From Forficula auricularia (Eukaryota; Arthropoda; Insecta; Dermaptera; Forficulidae), in the NCBI GenBank assembly GCA_024734495.1, contig JALMQS010000089.1:4292586-4356585 (forward strand): 64,000 nucleotides of DNA, in the 5' to 3' direction. The notes below the pieces were generated by a model. The model was not told the origin of the DNA and ran no database searches. It worked only from the letters and a program-made list of their open reading frames with translations. Of this stretch, positions 48,101 to 56,013 are shown piece by piece (positions within the stretch are counted from its first letter, which is position 1; every line of letters begins with the position of its first letter). The position numbers and the translations under genes are program-made.

Positions 48101-51100
48101 CCTCGACTCGGATTCGAACCCGGGTCCACATGGTTACCAGCCTGACACGCTACCACCTAGCCTAACCCGACCCCCTATGTATCAGTTCTTTCTATAAATT
48201 GTGATTTAACAAAGGACTTGTACAATGTGATGAGCAAATAAAGGAATTTCCTGCGCAGAAATGCAGAAAGGTTTCTTTATAATTTATATAACATAACTAA
48301 CTATAAATAACCGGTTAATTTCTTTTTCAATAATGTTTTACAATTGCTGTTTGTGTATCTAAATCAGGGGTCTCCAACATTTTGGCTTACACGGGTCGTA
48401 TTTGAAGAAAAACAAATGCCTCGACCCGCATATAAAATATATACTAATTCTAATGATATTTCTCAATAAAAAAAGATAGTTAATTATGAAGAATAATGTA
48501 ATCCACCATGACAAAGAAGCAAAAATTCAATATAACACTAATCTTTGAGTTCTTTTCCTTCAGAATATTATTTTTAAATCACTTAGCACTTCAAAAGCTT
48601 TAATTAAACTGAAATAATATTAGATGAAGAATGGTTATTACCATAAATATTCGAAACTTCATTATTTTTTTATCTGAAAGTTGAGCTTATGATTTTGCTT
48701 TAGTGAATTTTATTCTTGAAACTAGCTTTATATAAATTCATATTTCCAAAAAGTGAACAAGTATACTGAAGCCAGGAGTATTTGTTTCTGGATAGATAAT
48801 TTTTATAAAATTTTAATTAAAAAGATATTACATTTTTCTTTTAGTTCAATCTCTGATTGCAGCTACATACAATACAATACAATCTATAATATCATCATAA
48901 AGTGTGCAGGTAAAATATTTATATTTAATAAATAAAAATGGAGTCAAAATATGCCACAATTGCCATTATTTTTTCAAAATCTTGATATATTTTTTCACAT
49001 TAAAAATTGAAAATATGCCCTTTTATTGTTCGAAAACTTTTGGGATGATTTTCTAATTTCTTCTTATTTTAGAAATATATATAACTAAATATAATACCAG
49101 ATTGTATCAGATATGTTTTCCAGTAAGTAGGAACATACAAATCTTAATGTTTCAAGGAAGTTTATAATTTTATATAGGGCCGCATTCATTGCAGTACTGG
49201 GCCGAATGCAGGTTGGACAGCCCTGATTTAAATTATATTAAATAAATAAAATATTTTATTGTCCTAATTTTTTTCCTTCGTAGGTATATGGTACATCGTT
49301 AAAGAAAACAGTTTTTTGACAAAATGCCAATTAGTTTAATTAATTAGGTAGGCCCCCAAGTAGTGTTAGCCCAGGGTCCCACAAATTGACGGCCGCCTCT
49401 GATCCCCTGGCTGAAAATTCACAGCCTGTATATGTTTATTTGCATCAAGGAGAGGACAACCCCTTTGTTTCTCTTTGTGAGACTAATTTCAACCGATTGA
49501 CTTAACAATCTGTTTATAAATATGCACCTGTAAACTGTTGAGTTCTGCTTTCCATTTGAGATGATAAGTGGGTGGGGCGGCGCTGCTGTTTTGTTGAGAT
49601 TTCCTGGTGCTCACACACACCAGAAGATCGTTCATAAGTAATAATTTCCTTGGTTTAGCTGGTGGTTGGGAGACTGCCGAATTATTCGAATTCGAATTAG
49701 AGGACGCATCGAAGGATCCGCCACCCGATCCGCTTCCCAAATTTCCAGCATTCCCGCCTGAAGATGCAGCAGCTGCCGCTTCAGCTGAAACAACGGCTGC
49801 CAAATCCGTGTCGTGGATGGGACCATCGCGAATGAGATAACGCCGGGCGTCATCCGGTGCAAGGGATCCGCGTGCATTGAATCGAGCCCGAAGTTGCTTG
49901 GCAAAGGCACGGTAAGCCAGCTGTTGTTCGGCCTCTGCCTTTCTCGAATTGAGCGTTTGAGCGATCAGTTCGATTTGACTGAGCGCTCTTTTCAGTTTGC
50001 AGAGATCTGCATGATCTGCAGGCGTATACTTTATCATATCCTAAAACAAATAAATAATAATTTGTTAATTTATTATAGAACTAAGTGAAAATATAATTTG
50101 TTAATTTATTAATATAGTGTTATATATTTATTAATATAGTGAGATGTAGTGGGATTTGAACGCATCATAATGCTAAATCAAGCATTAAAGTGTTTGCTGT
50201 TTAATTTATAAAGCATAATAAGTTCAAATCCATCTGCTTTCATTTTATATTAATTTTAAAGCTATTTGACTTGTTTATCAGAATTATATTTGCCTCTTGA
50301 AATAATTTGAATTAAATGCTGAAATCTTGAATACTTTAGAAAAATTTTACTTAGAGAAAGTGGTGTAGGTTTTAGGTGAAACATGATATTAATTAATAAA
50401 GTAAAGGGTGTGTAGTTTCACAGAGAATTTAGAAAAAATTCAAATATTTGAATAAAAAAAATTAATAAGTGGAATTAAAATTAGAGTGTATAAAAGTTCA
50501 GATGAAAATCATTCAAAATAGTTTTTTTTTTTTTTTTTAATTTTATCATTGTAATAATTTTGGGATTCTATATCTCTATGTTCACCGACCTCCAGGTTAA
50601 ACAGCTTAACCAATTGATTTGAAATTTGAAAAATAAGACTCCTGAGGGGTCAAGGAAGCGGTGAGATTCATAAAAAGTGAACCGAATGTTTTCTACATTT
50701 GATTCAATCGCGAATATATTTTTGTCAAATATTGAGTGAAAATAATATTTGAACTTATAGGTATATTTCTAACTTGAAATAATGATCTTAAATAAATTTT
50801 TATAATTTCAAATTCACTTGGTGATCCATCCGAATGTCTAGCGGGCTATACGCGAAATGACGTTGGATTGTAGCTAAGTGGATCACATTTTTTTCTCTCT
50901 TGGTCCAGACTTAAGACTCCACAGACTTCAATAGCGTAATCCGCAGTAGTCTCGTGATAAATATATTTTTCAAATAAGCGCGGTCAAAACAATTCTCATT
51001 CATATAGCAATTATTCTTTGTTATATTAATTAGAAAAATTATAAAAAAAATTTATAAAAAGTGAACTTTTATTCCTAGGAGGATGGATATGTTCAAATAA

Positions 51101-54100
51101 TAAGAAAACTCTAATTGAATTTTTTCTAAATAAATTTAAATTTAATCTTTTTAAAACCCATAAACAGTTTAATATAATACAATTGATAAAATATATCTGC
51201 AATTTCTGAGGAAAGGAGAGAGAGGGGTGGACGGATACCAATCGACTTGATTGGGGAATAATGGAATTAAAATAATTATCGGAAAAGAGGTTTTTTTATC
51301 TAATTAGATTTTTCCTCTTATTAAAAACAAGGACTAAAGATGAATAAGGACACTCGATGGTGGAGAAGCAATCTCCGGAATCGAAGCTAAAATACAAGGT
51401 ATACATTAATTAATGTAAAATAATTGGTTTAATAAAATTTATAAAAAAAAAAAAAAATATCTGCAATTTCTAATTTGAACAAATAAAATAGGTATATTAT
51501 AATTTGAAAAAGTTCTAGTAAAAAGAAATCCATTATTTTTGCAATAGATGGCTTTAATAAATTGTATCTCACGATCTAAAAGTACGATCGGTTTACACTC
51601 GATGGCGTTAGAAAGCTGACATTAGGTACCAAAAAAACTTATTTGATACTTTTGTGAATGGTTGGCTCAGTTTTGTTTGAGCTCACGTTAAAGATAGACA
51701 CCAGCAAAGAGAAAATACTCTATATTTTAGTTTTTCGTCGATGAATGAATGAGGTGAAAACGCAAGCCGGCTGAAAATATGAATAAGGCTTATGGTTCTG
51801 ATACTGTAAAAGCCAATTAAAACGAGAACAACAGAGGAAAAAGTTCGTGGTCCAAGCGCTCGCCAACGATCTCCAAGCCCGGATTAACGATGTTTGGTGG
51901 GATTGGAAGGGAATCATCCATTATGAGCTGCTCCCATCGGGCCAATCACTCAATTCGGACAAATACTGTCAACAACTGACCAGATTGAAGCTGGCGATCG
52001 AAGGGAAGCGGCCAGAATTGGCCAATAGGAAGGGTGTTGTGTTCTATCAAAACAACGCCAGGCCGCACACATCGTTAACGACGCGCCGCCAGAAGCTCCG
52101 AGAGATTGGATGGGAGGTTATATCGCACCCGCCTTATAGCCCAGACCAGGCACCAAGCGATTATCACCTTTTCGAGAATTTGCAAAATTTTCTTTATGGT
52201 ACAAAACTGGCCTCAAGAAAGGCTTGTGGAAATCGATTGTCCCAGTTTTTTGCCAATAGGGACAAGAGTTTCTATGAGAGAGGCATATTGGAATTACCTT
52301 CATAATGGCATCAAGTTATCGAACAAAAACGGCGCATATTTGACCTAAATTGGATGATTCTAAGTATGTTAAATAAAACCTTCAATTTCTTACAAAAATA
52401 ATGGATTTCTTTTTACTACACCTAATATATGCATATGATTTTCACTTCAAAAAAAGTACCTACAAAAGACAAACGAATACCAAAACTATTTTATTGATAT
52501 GTGCCCTGCGGGCACTAGGGCACGACGTAAAGCTTGTTGTGATGATAAATAAAATAAATAAAAACCTTGAGAATGAGGATGAGTTGTGGAATCCTTTGTA
52601 CGGGCTTTATAAGAAGTGCATTCAGTTGACTTTTATCTTCGTAGTTGGCTTGAAGTTGCTGAAAAAATAATTTACTTTAATTAGTCATTATTTATAATTA
52701 GTTAATTGGTGTTTGATTATTTTTTTTCATGTTAAATCAACCAATGAGAAAGCTTTTGAATTTAGTTAAGAAAGCTTGAATAATTTCGATAAAACAAAAT
52801 CGATTATTTACTCAAATAAAACATTGAATAAATACAATTTTAATGTTGTTTTTTTTTTAAATATTTATCTAAAAAATTATTAAATCGAATACAATTCGAA
52901 CTTCGATATTATCCATTGGATCACTTATATCTCTAACTTTCTGCAAAGATCCTTATTTCTTTTGGATAAATAATTAACATATAATTTACTACTAATAATA
53001 TTATTGAATAATTTATTTACCTGAAAAAGTGCAGCAAATTGTGAATTACGTCGAAGTTCTTTATGCACAGCAGCATACATTTGACTAAAATTTGTTACAT
53101 ATTCAACATATACCTGCAGAAAAAAAATCAATTAAAAAAATATATTCATATATTAAATGTTAAAATTGTTAAAAATTTTATGTATCACATTTTTTATTCT
53201 TCCATGCAATCCATATAATTAAAAAAAACTTGCTTTATTTATGGAAAAAATATATAAAATATATATATGGTATATATGTACCTATATATTTTATTAATAC
53301 ACGTTTCAGAACAATACGGAAAGTTATAAAAAAAATTAAATTGTCTTAAGGGAGCTGTAGATCGGTATAAATTATGAAATGAAATTCGGAGCCTGTACGC
53401 CATTTATATTTTATTAGCTCAAATCATTAACTGAGAAACAATTATTAAGTCACAGAAACTTTGTAGGAAACTTTTCTAGCGTTAAAAATTTTATCCCCCC
53501 CCCACACCCCCAATTTATTAACTTTTGCTTCTGTAGAATCTTCATTAAAAATATAAAATAATTGTCAATTATTAATTTTAGAATCAATAAAAATAAAAAT
53601 AGATTTAGAGAGGAGTAGTAAAATGCAATGTTAGGTGTACCTCCTGTTAAAGTGTAAATAAATATTACCTTTTGGAAAAAAGTTATTTTGGTATCTATTT
53701 ATATATATAGTATTTAAATGGAAATATCTAAAATTTATACTAGATATATATATTTTGAATTATACAACGTTTTTCGCCTGTAAAATTTTTAACACAGAAC
53801 TGTGCTAACTCGAATTCGATTCAATCTTGTGAGGAATAGCCTCCAAGTATACTCTTGTCACTCTAGATGAAATTCCCAAGTGAGCTATAAAACCATTACA
53901 TATAGATTTAGCCTTTTAGCTCAATCAACTACACTGCGGTGTAAAAATTGAGGCACCAATAAAAACTTTATTAAATAGCAAATTATCTTTAAAATTTTTA
54001 CAAATAACGATATAATTTGTTCTATTAATTCTTAAACTAACATATTCAATAAAATTTGTTGATAATTTTTGAATTTTATAAAAAAATAAAGTAAAATTAA

Positions 54101-55487
54101 ATTAAAAGATACAATTACAAAATATCATACTTTCTCAATATCACTTTAAATTTAAATAAAGTTTTAATAAAAGATCAAATTCCATTTGAAATATCAATAA
54201 AATGAATCATTTTGAATTAAGAATCATTGATAGAAAGATAAAATATACAAAATGGATATTTCTGAAGTTCAAGTAGTTCAAATTGTGTGCCTAATTAATC
54301 AAGGGCTGCTAAGTCAACGACAAGTGGCAAGAACACTGTCAATAAGCATTAATTTCAATAATGTATGGTTACTTGTAAAAAAAATTAAAAATTATTTAGA
54401 ATTTAATAAAAATTTTATTGGTGGCTTGATTTTTTTGCACCGCAGTTTATTTGGTCATGGAAAAACTATTTCCACACTTTCCCGTTATTATAGACAGTAT
54501 TGTGTTTAATCTGATGAATTAAAGTCACGTATGTCCCTAAAGTCTTATTTATACGAAACAAGCTATTTTCAAAAGTTCATCTGCTGTCAAACTGGGCGAA
54601 AATCGAACAAACTAATTCTAGCATATTTCTAAGGCTTCTAAGGGTATGGAACTTGCTTTATGTTCCCTAAAACCTTCAATTATTCATGTCCATGTATTTC
54701 TTTGTACCTTCGATTCAAACTCACGGACGAATTTCAGGGAGGCTGTCAGTTTCAAAGTCATTCCTTTTTTCTTTTATAATAAATTAAACCAATTATTTTA
54801 CATTAATTAATGTATACATTGTATTTGAGCTTCGACTCCGGAGATTACTTCTCCACCATCGACTGTCCTTTGATCATCTTTTTAGTCCTTGTTTTTAAAA
54901 GAGGAAAAAACTAATTAAATAAAAAAAACCTCTTTTCCGATAATTATTCCAATTCCATATATCCTCCACTCCATTTCTTTTTCTTTTTCTTTTATAAATG
55001 CTCAAAATTCTTATCTGAAATATAGTCAAATTAAGGATATAATTTGACTATATTTGAGAATTTTGAAAAATTATATAAGGAAAAAGGAAGGACTTGGAAA
55101 CTGACGATAGGCCGAAACATGTATTAATAAAATTAAAAAATTTCATAAATAAAACAAGATTTTTAATTATGTATATGGATTGGATTGAAGAATAAAAAAA
55201 ATGCGTTACACATAAAAAAATATTGTTTATAAAGCTTAATATAATAAAATAGAGAAAATATTAGTGGTGGGTGTGTTTCTAGTGACCTGTATAATGACTG
55301 GTTTATTGAATGAGGCAGTGACAGCATCGCCGAGGGACTCAGTTCGATCCCAGGTATGTGCGGCTTCAGCCAAAGCTACACGAAACAACGCGTGACATTG
55401 TAGAATTTCAGGAACTCGGTGAAACATTGCATTGACTTTGGTAGAGTTGAGAGAGCCGGGGGCCGCTTCTTCAGCCATTCGTTTGAA
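30334..55487 (-). CDS. ARHGEF10: Rho guanine-nucleotide exchange factor, ARHGEF10-type (12 exons, 5' end outside)
   Basis: The protein would load GTP onto Rho-family GTPases at membranes or the cytoskeleton. Twelve exons join without a phase break: 3189 nt, 1062 visible residues plus stop. Domains (visible numbering): residues 1-135 are the latter part of a DH domain ('FHRVPEILQCHALF', 'GDAVTASFNKPVI', and the family hallmark 'LLIKPVQRIPQLILILKD'). About 230-340 is a PH-like region ('RKLLLMNDLLVCVST', 'YHLKWKAELNSLQVSD') with a Gly/Ser/Asn-rich insert. About 460-1062 is a beta-propeller-like half ('IWLGSVCDQGEHSL', 'VYIALGNGHLSIH', 'FLWLGTDAGLILTLPLPRL', 'HLVVWE') broken by Ser-rich linkers. 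DH, PH and C-terminal propeller in this order are typical of ARHGEF10/ARHGEF10L and not of most other DH-PH proteins. The N-terminus and early DH exons were not found to the right of 55487. Confidence 0.85.
30870..31980. other. Intron with several short palindromes
   Basis: A near-perfect palindrome at 30987-31053 is built on 'agggtgtgtagtttcacag' (one mismatch) and is partly repeated at 50400-50440. Two further hairpins lie at 31085-31185 and 31365-31425. Inverted blocks at 31488-31560 and 31785-31835 share 'gtagcaacatttcgaaaa'. On the minus strand the left one contains 'CTGAGAAGTAG' ... 'GCGAAACGT', a hammerhead-type end with one core base missing. Confidence 0.55.
32018..33244. mobile_element. 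Foldback DNA element, copy 2
   Basis: Same ends, arms and core as 6748-7976: 'ccgggtgagttttttatctt' and its inverse, ~370-bp arms, no ORF. Its flanks join as 'tttttcaatata' / 'tatttcgg', i.e. it landed in TA-rich DNA inside a repeat related to 11960-12200. From 33245 to 33640 only AT-rich intron and a degenerate 'CTGAAGAAGCTG' repeat end (33463-33500) remain. Confidence 0.75.
33643..34087 (-). CDS. ARHGEF10: ARHGEF10-like exon k (propeller plus Ser-rich linker)
   Basis: 445 nt, acceptor 'attttttag', donor 'atg/gtaaga'. 'MVTALATAKGFLWLGTDAGL' then 'LTLPLPRLNGAPL', a signature close to that in vertebrate ARHGEF10. A Gly-rich loop, 'AHCGPIRWLHIL' and a Ser/Asn/Gln-rich linker follow. Ends in phase 1. 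Confidence 0.92.
34156..34936 (+). mobile_element. Helitron-like element, 3' end missing
   Basis: Starts 'tctactcttattaaacgagc', shares 'ttttgatgaaattcacgagt', 'cacggtctcatcttcgac' and 'gaaaacggctctcaaataaa' with the inverse copy at 44311-45147, and stops just before the terminal hairpin. It ends about 23 bp from the donor of exon j. No Rep/helicase coding region, so non-autonomous. Confidence 0.6.
34959..35174 (-). CDS. ARHGEF10: ARHGEF10-like exon j (propeller)
   Basis: 72 codons, acceptor 'ttactttag', donor 'cag/gtattt'. Correct frame begins 'SELRPDDEGILSRTSGPAIA' and continues 'GHSMLWLAYQDSSLVSVVD' and 'LHHINIAASNLVGLVAAKH'. A longer open frame in another register over the same bases is a shadow. 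Confidence 0.9.
35295..35879. mobile_element. hAT element, non-autonomous, with perfect 8-bp target duplication
   Basis: The flanks carry identical 'cccacctc' (35287-35294 and 35880-35887). The ends are 'cagcgctgcaactag' and 'ctagttacggcgctg'. Inside the ends are 'agggccctgtgc' words. 585 bp, no transposase. CAG..CTG ends and an 8-bp duplication make the hAT call firm. Confidence 0.88.
36363..36740 (-). mobile_element. Jockey-like LINE 3' fragment, copy 1
   Basis: On the minus strand it ends 'atcagtatcattat' plus poly(A) (36371-36382). Upstream a frame reads 'TSRDWNSLPPTVFPATYNLQ', the C-terminal tail of arthropod jockey-like reverse transcriptases. 5'-truncated. Close relative of 38221-38760. 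Confidence 0.75.
37010..37066 (+). ncRNA. Hammerhead ribozyme motif, complete and best-paired
   Basis: Outer stem I TTTTGT (37010-37015) pairs with ATAAAA (37061-37066, one G-U). Internal loop AAA/AAA. Inner stem I CTC/GAG (37019-37021 with 37055-37057). Core CTGATGA 37022-37028. Stem II GGG/CCC (37030-37032, 37040-37042). GAAA 37043-37046. Stem III AT/AT with loop ATGT. Predicted cleavage after A37054 (AUA). Every invariant core base is present. It is intronic to the minus-strand gene and lies antisense to it. Confidence 0.75.
37120..37620. other. Intron with inverted repeat, otherwise AT-rich
   Basis: 'aaaacaatcttgaaaac' (about 37207) returns inverted as 'gttttcaagattgtttt' (about 37306), with 'aaaccaacaccgctttc' before it. 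The flanking sequence is AT-rich with nothing else supportable. Confidence 0.45.
37628..39052 (-). mobile_element. Mariner-like element with ~100-bp inverted ends, split by a LINE
   Basis: Ends 'gggtgtcccaaaattt' and the inverse at 39040-39050 extend inward through 'gaaaacacaggttttt' and 'cataaagtatacagtat'. The minus strand carries a broken transposase: 'VDFSNKIIFSGKAHFYLDGF' and 'ENPRVIVEKQM' before the LINE. After it comes 'MHPQCVTVWCG', then 'SYRDMIIQFFVPKL' and 'YMCFQQDGA', which retains the D of the second catalytic block. Later parts contain shifts and stops, so it is inactive. It sits in the intron between exons i and j. Confidence 0.8.
38221..38760 (-). mobile_element. Jockey-like LINE 3' fragment, copy 2, inside the mariner-like element
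   Basis: Begins (minus) at 'LCLEYCSHLWRGASKHSVNT', covers 'LDAIQRRTIRPIGDPTLTDT' and 'SRDWNSLPPTVFPATYNLQS', and ends with the same 'tatcaatatcattat' plus A-run as copy 1. It interrupts the transposase codons for E-K-Q-M / M-H-P, with 'aaatg' at both borders as a likely short target duplication. The junction stays in frame, creating a 207-codon chimeric open frame (38942-38319). Confidence 0.85.
39087..39423 (-). CDS. ARHGEF10: ARHGEF10-like exon i (propeller)
   Basis: 337 nt, acceptor 'ttatttcag', donor 'gaa/gtaagg'. 'VYTIFDEEQRPIRLSSM', 'WVYIALGNGHLSIHRAD', a serine run of five or more, and 'FLYAACGRTVYLVRDG'. The end of a mariner-like element lies about 35 bp past the donor. Confidence 0.9.
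39430..39860. other. Intron, AT-rich
   Basis: T-rich sequence with loose 'tatagttta' repetitions at 39690-39850. The 93-codon open frame there is low-complexity and not a gene. Confidence 0.45.
39890..40690. repeat. Dispersed repeat with three internal tandem copies
   Basis: A unit of 114-126 bp containing 'ttagtttttgcatttttaga' and 'tgattatgtatacaaaattt' occurs three times (from about 39970, 40096 and 40210). The right part ends 'aatacttgaccattctctgt', the inverse of the 'agggtatggtcaagtattg' end at 13840 and 59105. Related words recur at 41770-41860 and 59560-59700. Runs of C and G within the copies differ in length. Confidence 0.65.
41141..41424 (-). CDS. ARHGEF10: ARHGEF10-like exon h (propeller start)
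   Basis: 284 nt, acceptor 'tttattgcag', donor 'cag/gtattt'. Contains 'HYIWLGSVCDQGEHSLITIL', 'IITAMECI' and 'TIWIGTENN', WD-like strands of the first blades. Ends in phase 2, completed by exon i. Confidence 0.88.
41915..42205 (-). mobile_element. tRNA-derived SINE, about 290 bp
   Basis: Reading minus from 42205: a tRNA-like head with A-box 'tggtgtagtggtta' and B-box 'gggttcgattcc', then a body with 'ggtctggaacgggtttcac' and 'gtaccaaggggtcaag' (inverse sense), ending in T/A-rich 'tttatttttattttta'. Anticodon-stem pairing is poor, so it is not a working tRNA. Lies between exons g and h. Confidence 0.7.
42432..42634 (-). CDS. ARHGEF10: ARHGEF10-like exon g
   Basis: 203 nt, acceptor 'ttttgtttag', donor 'gaa/gtacgt'. 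'IRHAQLAASPNNAPGWQHTG' then a Ser/Thr-rich linker, ending 'ITKPPLFVTESRLRYTRNYT'. Probably the lead-in to the C-terminal propeller. Confidence 0.85.
43358..43583 (+). mobile_element. SINE-like insertion with tRNA-like centre and inverted edges
   Basis: Flanked by 'aaatgtaattataa' on both sides, a clear target duplication when compared with the empty site at 8845-8860. 'aaaggaaaatgagatt' near the left and 'aattcattttccttt' after the tRNA-like part are inverse. The centre is the tRNA-like unit 43399-43472. Confidence 0.7.
43399..43472 (+). tRNA. tRNA-like fold (anticodon loop CTGCTAA), probably SINE-borne
   Basis: D arm 'gcctagttggtaaaggc', anticodon stem 'ctctt/aggag' with loop CTGCTAA (GCT in the anticodon position), T arm 'acggg-ttcgaat-tccgt'. 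The acceptor pairs catccg with cgggtg. There is no long variable arm, although a GCT anticodon would mean serine, and the first acceptor pair is mismatched. I therefore read it as a tRNA-derived repeat head and not a working tRNA gene. Confidence 0.4.
43927..44086 (-). CDS. ARHGEF10: ARHGEF10-like exon f
   Basis: 160 nt, acceptor 'ctaatttag', donor 'aag/gtaaaa'. It encodes 'EVPIISCQAQLKELTNRLQA' and a basic stretch 'FKKERRRVTFASRADKLDWL'. Predicted helical linker between PH and propeller. Ends in phase 1, matching exon g. Confidence 0.85.
44311..45147 (-). mobile_element. Helitron-like element, full length, with (TA)n
   Basis: The left edge in plus sense, 'gtacctggaggcaccgagcg', is the 3' terminal hairpin in minus sense. 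The right edge 'gctcgtttaataagagtaga' is the 5' end (TC start). Includes C-runs at 44470-44520 and a (TA)n tract at 45055-45120. No coding domain. Inverse relative of 34156-34936. Confidence 0.6.
45243..45520 (+). mobile_element. Non-LTR retrotransposon C-terminal relic
   Basis: The + strand reads 'FYKYAPAPVLEKSNITLYWD' and, with stops and shifts, 'SHKQHTHNLNKTEI' and 'HKYEEHAFQLKNIYG'. 'KY.P.PVLE....LYWD' is a widespread C-terminal motif of insect non-LTR elements. Heavily decayed. Confidence 0.5.
45923..46168 (-). mobile_element. Non-LTR reverse transcriptase C-terminal relic
   Basis: Open for 81 codons: 'LSFNTKLLLYKSMIACTFCS' and 'LKQNVCMRIILKYDRYTSIN', the 'Q...MRIIL......I..ML' region after the catalytic domain of jockey/R1-type enzymes. 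The overlapping + frame is its shadow. Between 45520 and 45920 I see no other feature. Confidence 0.65.
46322..46438 (-). CDS. ARHGEF10: ARHGEF10-like exon e
   Basis: 39 codons, 'VSDCDNGTKSSLDPLRVQNA' start (20 shown) to 'LDQFKDHSE'. The acceptor is good ('atttttcag'), but the donor 'gaa/gttttc' is weak and is chosen because it keeps phase with exon f. A slightly different 3' border is possible. Confidence 0.75.
46450..47270. other. Intron, AT-rich, no features
   Basis: No repeat ends, RNA motifs or exons that I can support in this stretch. Confidence 0.4.
47274..47645. mobile_element. MITE-like unit with G-runs
   Basis: 'aaaggcggatccaggaattt' at the left and 'gctccttgatcctgaa' at the right are weak inverse ends. 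The interior has three G-runs of 10-13 bases and a CA tract. G-run lengths may be sequencing-sensitive. Confidence 0.4.
48053..48175 (-). mobile_element. tRNA-derived SINE with poly(A) tail
   Basis: Minus sense: 'gggtcgggttaggctaggtg' then A-box-like 'taggtggtagcg', B-box 'gggttcgaatcc', a short body, and an A-run of about 15 at 48050-48065. About 120 bp. Confidence 0.65.
48365..49225. mobile_element. hAT non-autonomous element
   Basis: Ends 'caggggtctccaacatttt' and 'aggttggacagccctg', flanked by 'atctaaat' / 'atttaaat' (7 of 8). Contains 'acgggtcgta' and 'gggccg' words typical of this group. No transposase. Confidence 0.7.
49528..50040 (-). CDS. ARHGEF10: ARHGEF10-like exon d (end of DH, start of PH-like region)
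   Basis: 171 codons. Begins 'DMIKYTPADHADLCKLKRAL', the closing DH helix, then a long helical stretch and 'ARRYLIRDGPI'. A low-complexity insert of about 45 residues rich in A, S, G and N follows, then 'KPRKLLLMNDLLVCVSTRK', a PH-type strand pair. Donor 'cag/gtgcat'. The exon is GC-richer than its surroundings. Confidence 0.9.
50100..50812. other. Intron, AT-rich
   Basis: No exon. Holds a partial copy of the 30987-31053 palindrome (50398-50432) and a stretch at 50690-50760 that is inverse to 12080-12160 ('tttgtcaaatattgagtg'), linking it to the hammerhead-bearing repeat family. Confidence 0.45.
50813..51035. mobile_element. Second copy of the 11553-11887 MITE (left end lost)
   Basis: The core 'attcacttggtgatccatcc' ... 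'gcgggctatacgcgaaatga' is almost unchanged. The right arm 'agtagtctcgtgataaa' ... 'attagaaaaattataa' is present. The left arm is reduced to a few bases. Confidence 0.7.
51250..51430. repeat. Repeat, inverse partner at 54795-54960
   Basis: Shares, in inverse orientation, 'ataattatcggaaaagagg', 'gatggtggagaag' and 'gtatacattaattaatgta' with 54795-54960, which lies next to further hammerhead-like ends (54720-54780 and 55090-55130). The pair brackets 3.4 kb including exons b and c. Confidence 0.6.
51518..52416 (+). mobile_element. Mariner element with internal deletion
   Basis: Inverse ends 'gtaaaaagaaatccattatt' (51518) and at 52389-52416, flanked by TA. The N-terminal region survives in pieces ('FRRGENASRL', 'VYGSDTVKANQ'), then jumps to the catalytic part 'WWDWKGIIHYELLPSGQSLN' ... 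'FYQNNARPHTS' ... 'YSPDQAPSDYHLFENLQNF'. The block with the first catalytic Asp is deleted, the second is Asn ('QNNARPH'), and the third ('SDYHLF') is kept. At 899 bp against about 1.3 kb for full elements it is a dead copy. It is inside the intron between exons c and d. Confidence 0.88.
52566..52658 (-). CDS. ARHGEF10: ARHGEF10-like exon c (DH conserved region 3)
   Basis: 31 codons with acceptor 'attttttcag' and donor 'aag/gttttt'. Contains 'LNALLIKPVQRIPQLILIL', the most conserved DH helix, which contacts the GTPase. Too short for an ORF scan, and recognised from the motif and the flanking splice sites. Confidence 0.92.
53021..53113 (-). CDS. ARHGEF10: ARHGEF10-like exon b (DH domain)
   Basis: 31 codons, 'VYVEYVTNFSQMYAAVHKEL' to 'FAALFQ', with acceptor 'tttctgcag' and donor 'cag/gtaaat'. 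Corresponds to the 'Y..Y..N...' DH segment. Phase 0 at both ends. Confidence 0.88.
53120..53925. other. Intron, AT-rich
   Basis: Near 53285-53310 the minus strand shows 'TTCTGAAACGTGTATTAATAAAA', a decayed repeat end similar to 55095-55130 on +. Otherwise no features. Confidence 0.4.
53930..54448 (+). mobile_element. Tc1-like MITE, copy C, with transposase-start relic
   Basis: Ends 'tacactgcggtgtaaaaatt' and 'ttttttgcaccgcagt'. From 54252 (+) it reads 'MDISEVQVVQIVCLINQGLL' and 'SQRQVARTLSISINF', the helix-turn-helix of Tc1-type transposases. The frame then runs into non-homologous sequence. Confidence 0.8.
54450..55280. other. Intron with decayed PLE-like repeat ends
   Basis: At 55092-55128 (+): 'CTGACGATAGGCCGAAACAT' followed by 'GTATTAATAAAA', a hammerhead-like end with minimal stem II. 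At 54735-54785 (-): 'TTTGAAACTGACAGCC' ... 'CCTGAAATTCG'. Block 54795-54960 is the inverse of 51250-51430. No exon. Confidence 0.5.
55287..55487 (-). CDS. ARHGEF10: ARHGEF10-like exon a (DH domain)
   Basis: Acceptor 'ttgatttgcag', donor 'cag/gtcact'. 67 codons from 'FKRMAEEAAPGSLNSTKV' to 'DAVTASFNKPVIIQ', the middle of the DH helical bundle. Starts and ends in phase 0, so at least one exon must precede it. Confidence 0.85.
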
Positions 55488-56013
55488 CTGCAAATCAAAA
55501 ATAAAATCCAATTTAAGTATGTATCTAGATAGATATGCATTGCAGACAATATTTTGTGTTTAACTAATTTTTTTATAGAATAATGATCAATCTTTCTGGT
55601 TTGCCTTTATCTGATTCAAGCTAATTAATATTTTTACCCCTATCAAAATCTCCCACCCTATTTCCTTTATTAAATGGGGAAAATAATATTATCTGAGTAA
55701 ATTTTAAGTTTAAGGGCCAGTAGGATAAACAGATGATCACGATTGACTATGGGTAAATCTGTAATCAACTCATGAAATTAGAAGATGATAAACCTCAAAT
55801 CAATCACTCTATATTTGACCATCCAAAATTGATGGTTCAGGATTTGAACCAGGGTTTATTTATATTAGTCAAAGCTTATATTATAGGCTAGAAATCAAAT
55901 CGTGGATTTCTTACAAATTATTCATTCATATATAAATAATTTTAATCATTTTTAGAATATAATTTTTTTATGAAAAAGAATTCATTAGTTTTTCTATAGG
56001 ATTACTTGCAATA

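Larger units (their letters stand above)
47858..49402. mobile_element. DNA-transposon derivative hosting a SINE and a hAT MITE
   Basis: The left part 'gcaagggcgcatctatata' with 'gcagcccaggaccc' faces the right part 'agcccagggtcccacaa' with 'gacggccgcctctg'. Nested inside are a SINE (48053-48175) and a hAT unit (48365-49225). No ORF beyond short frames. Confidence 0.5.
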
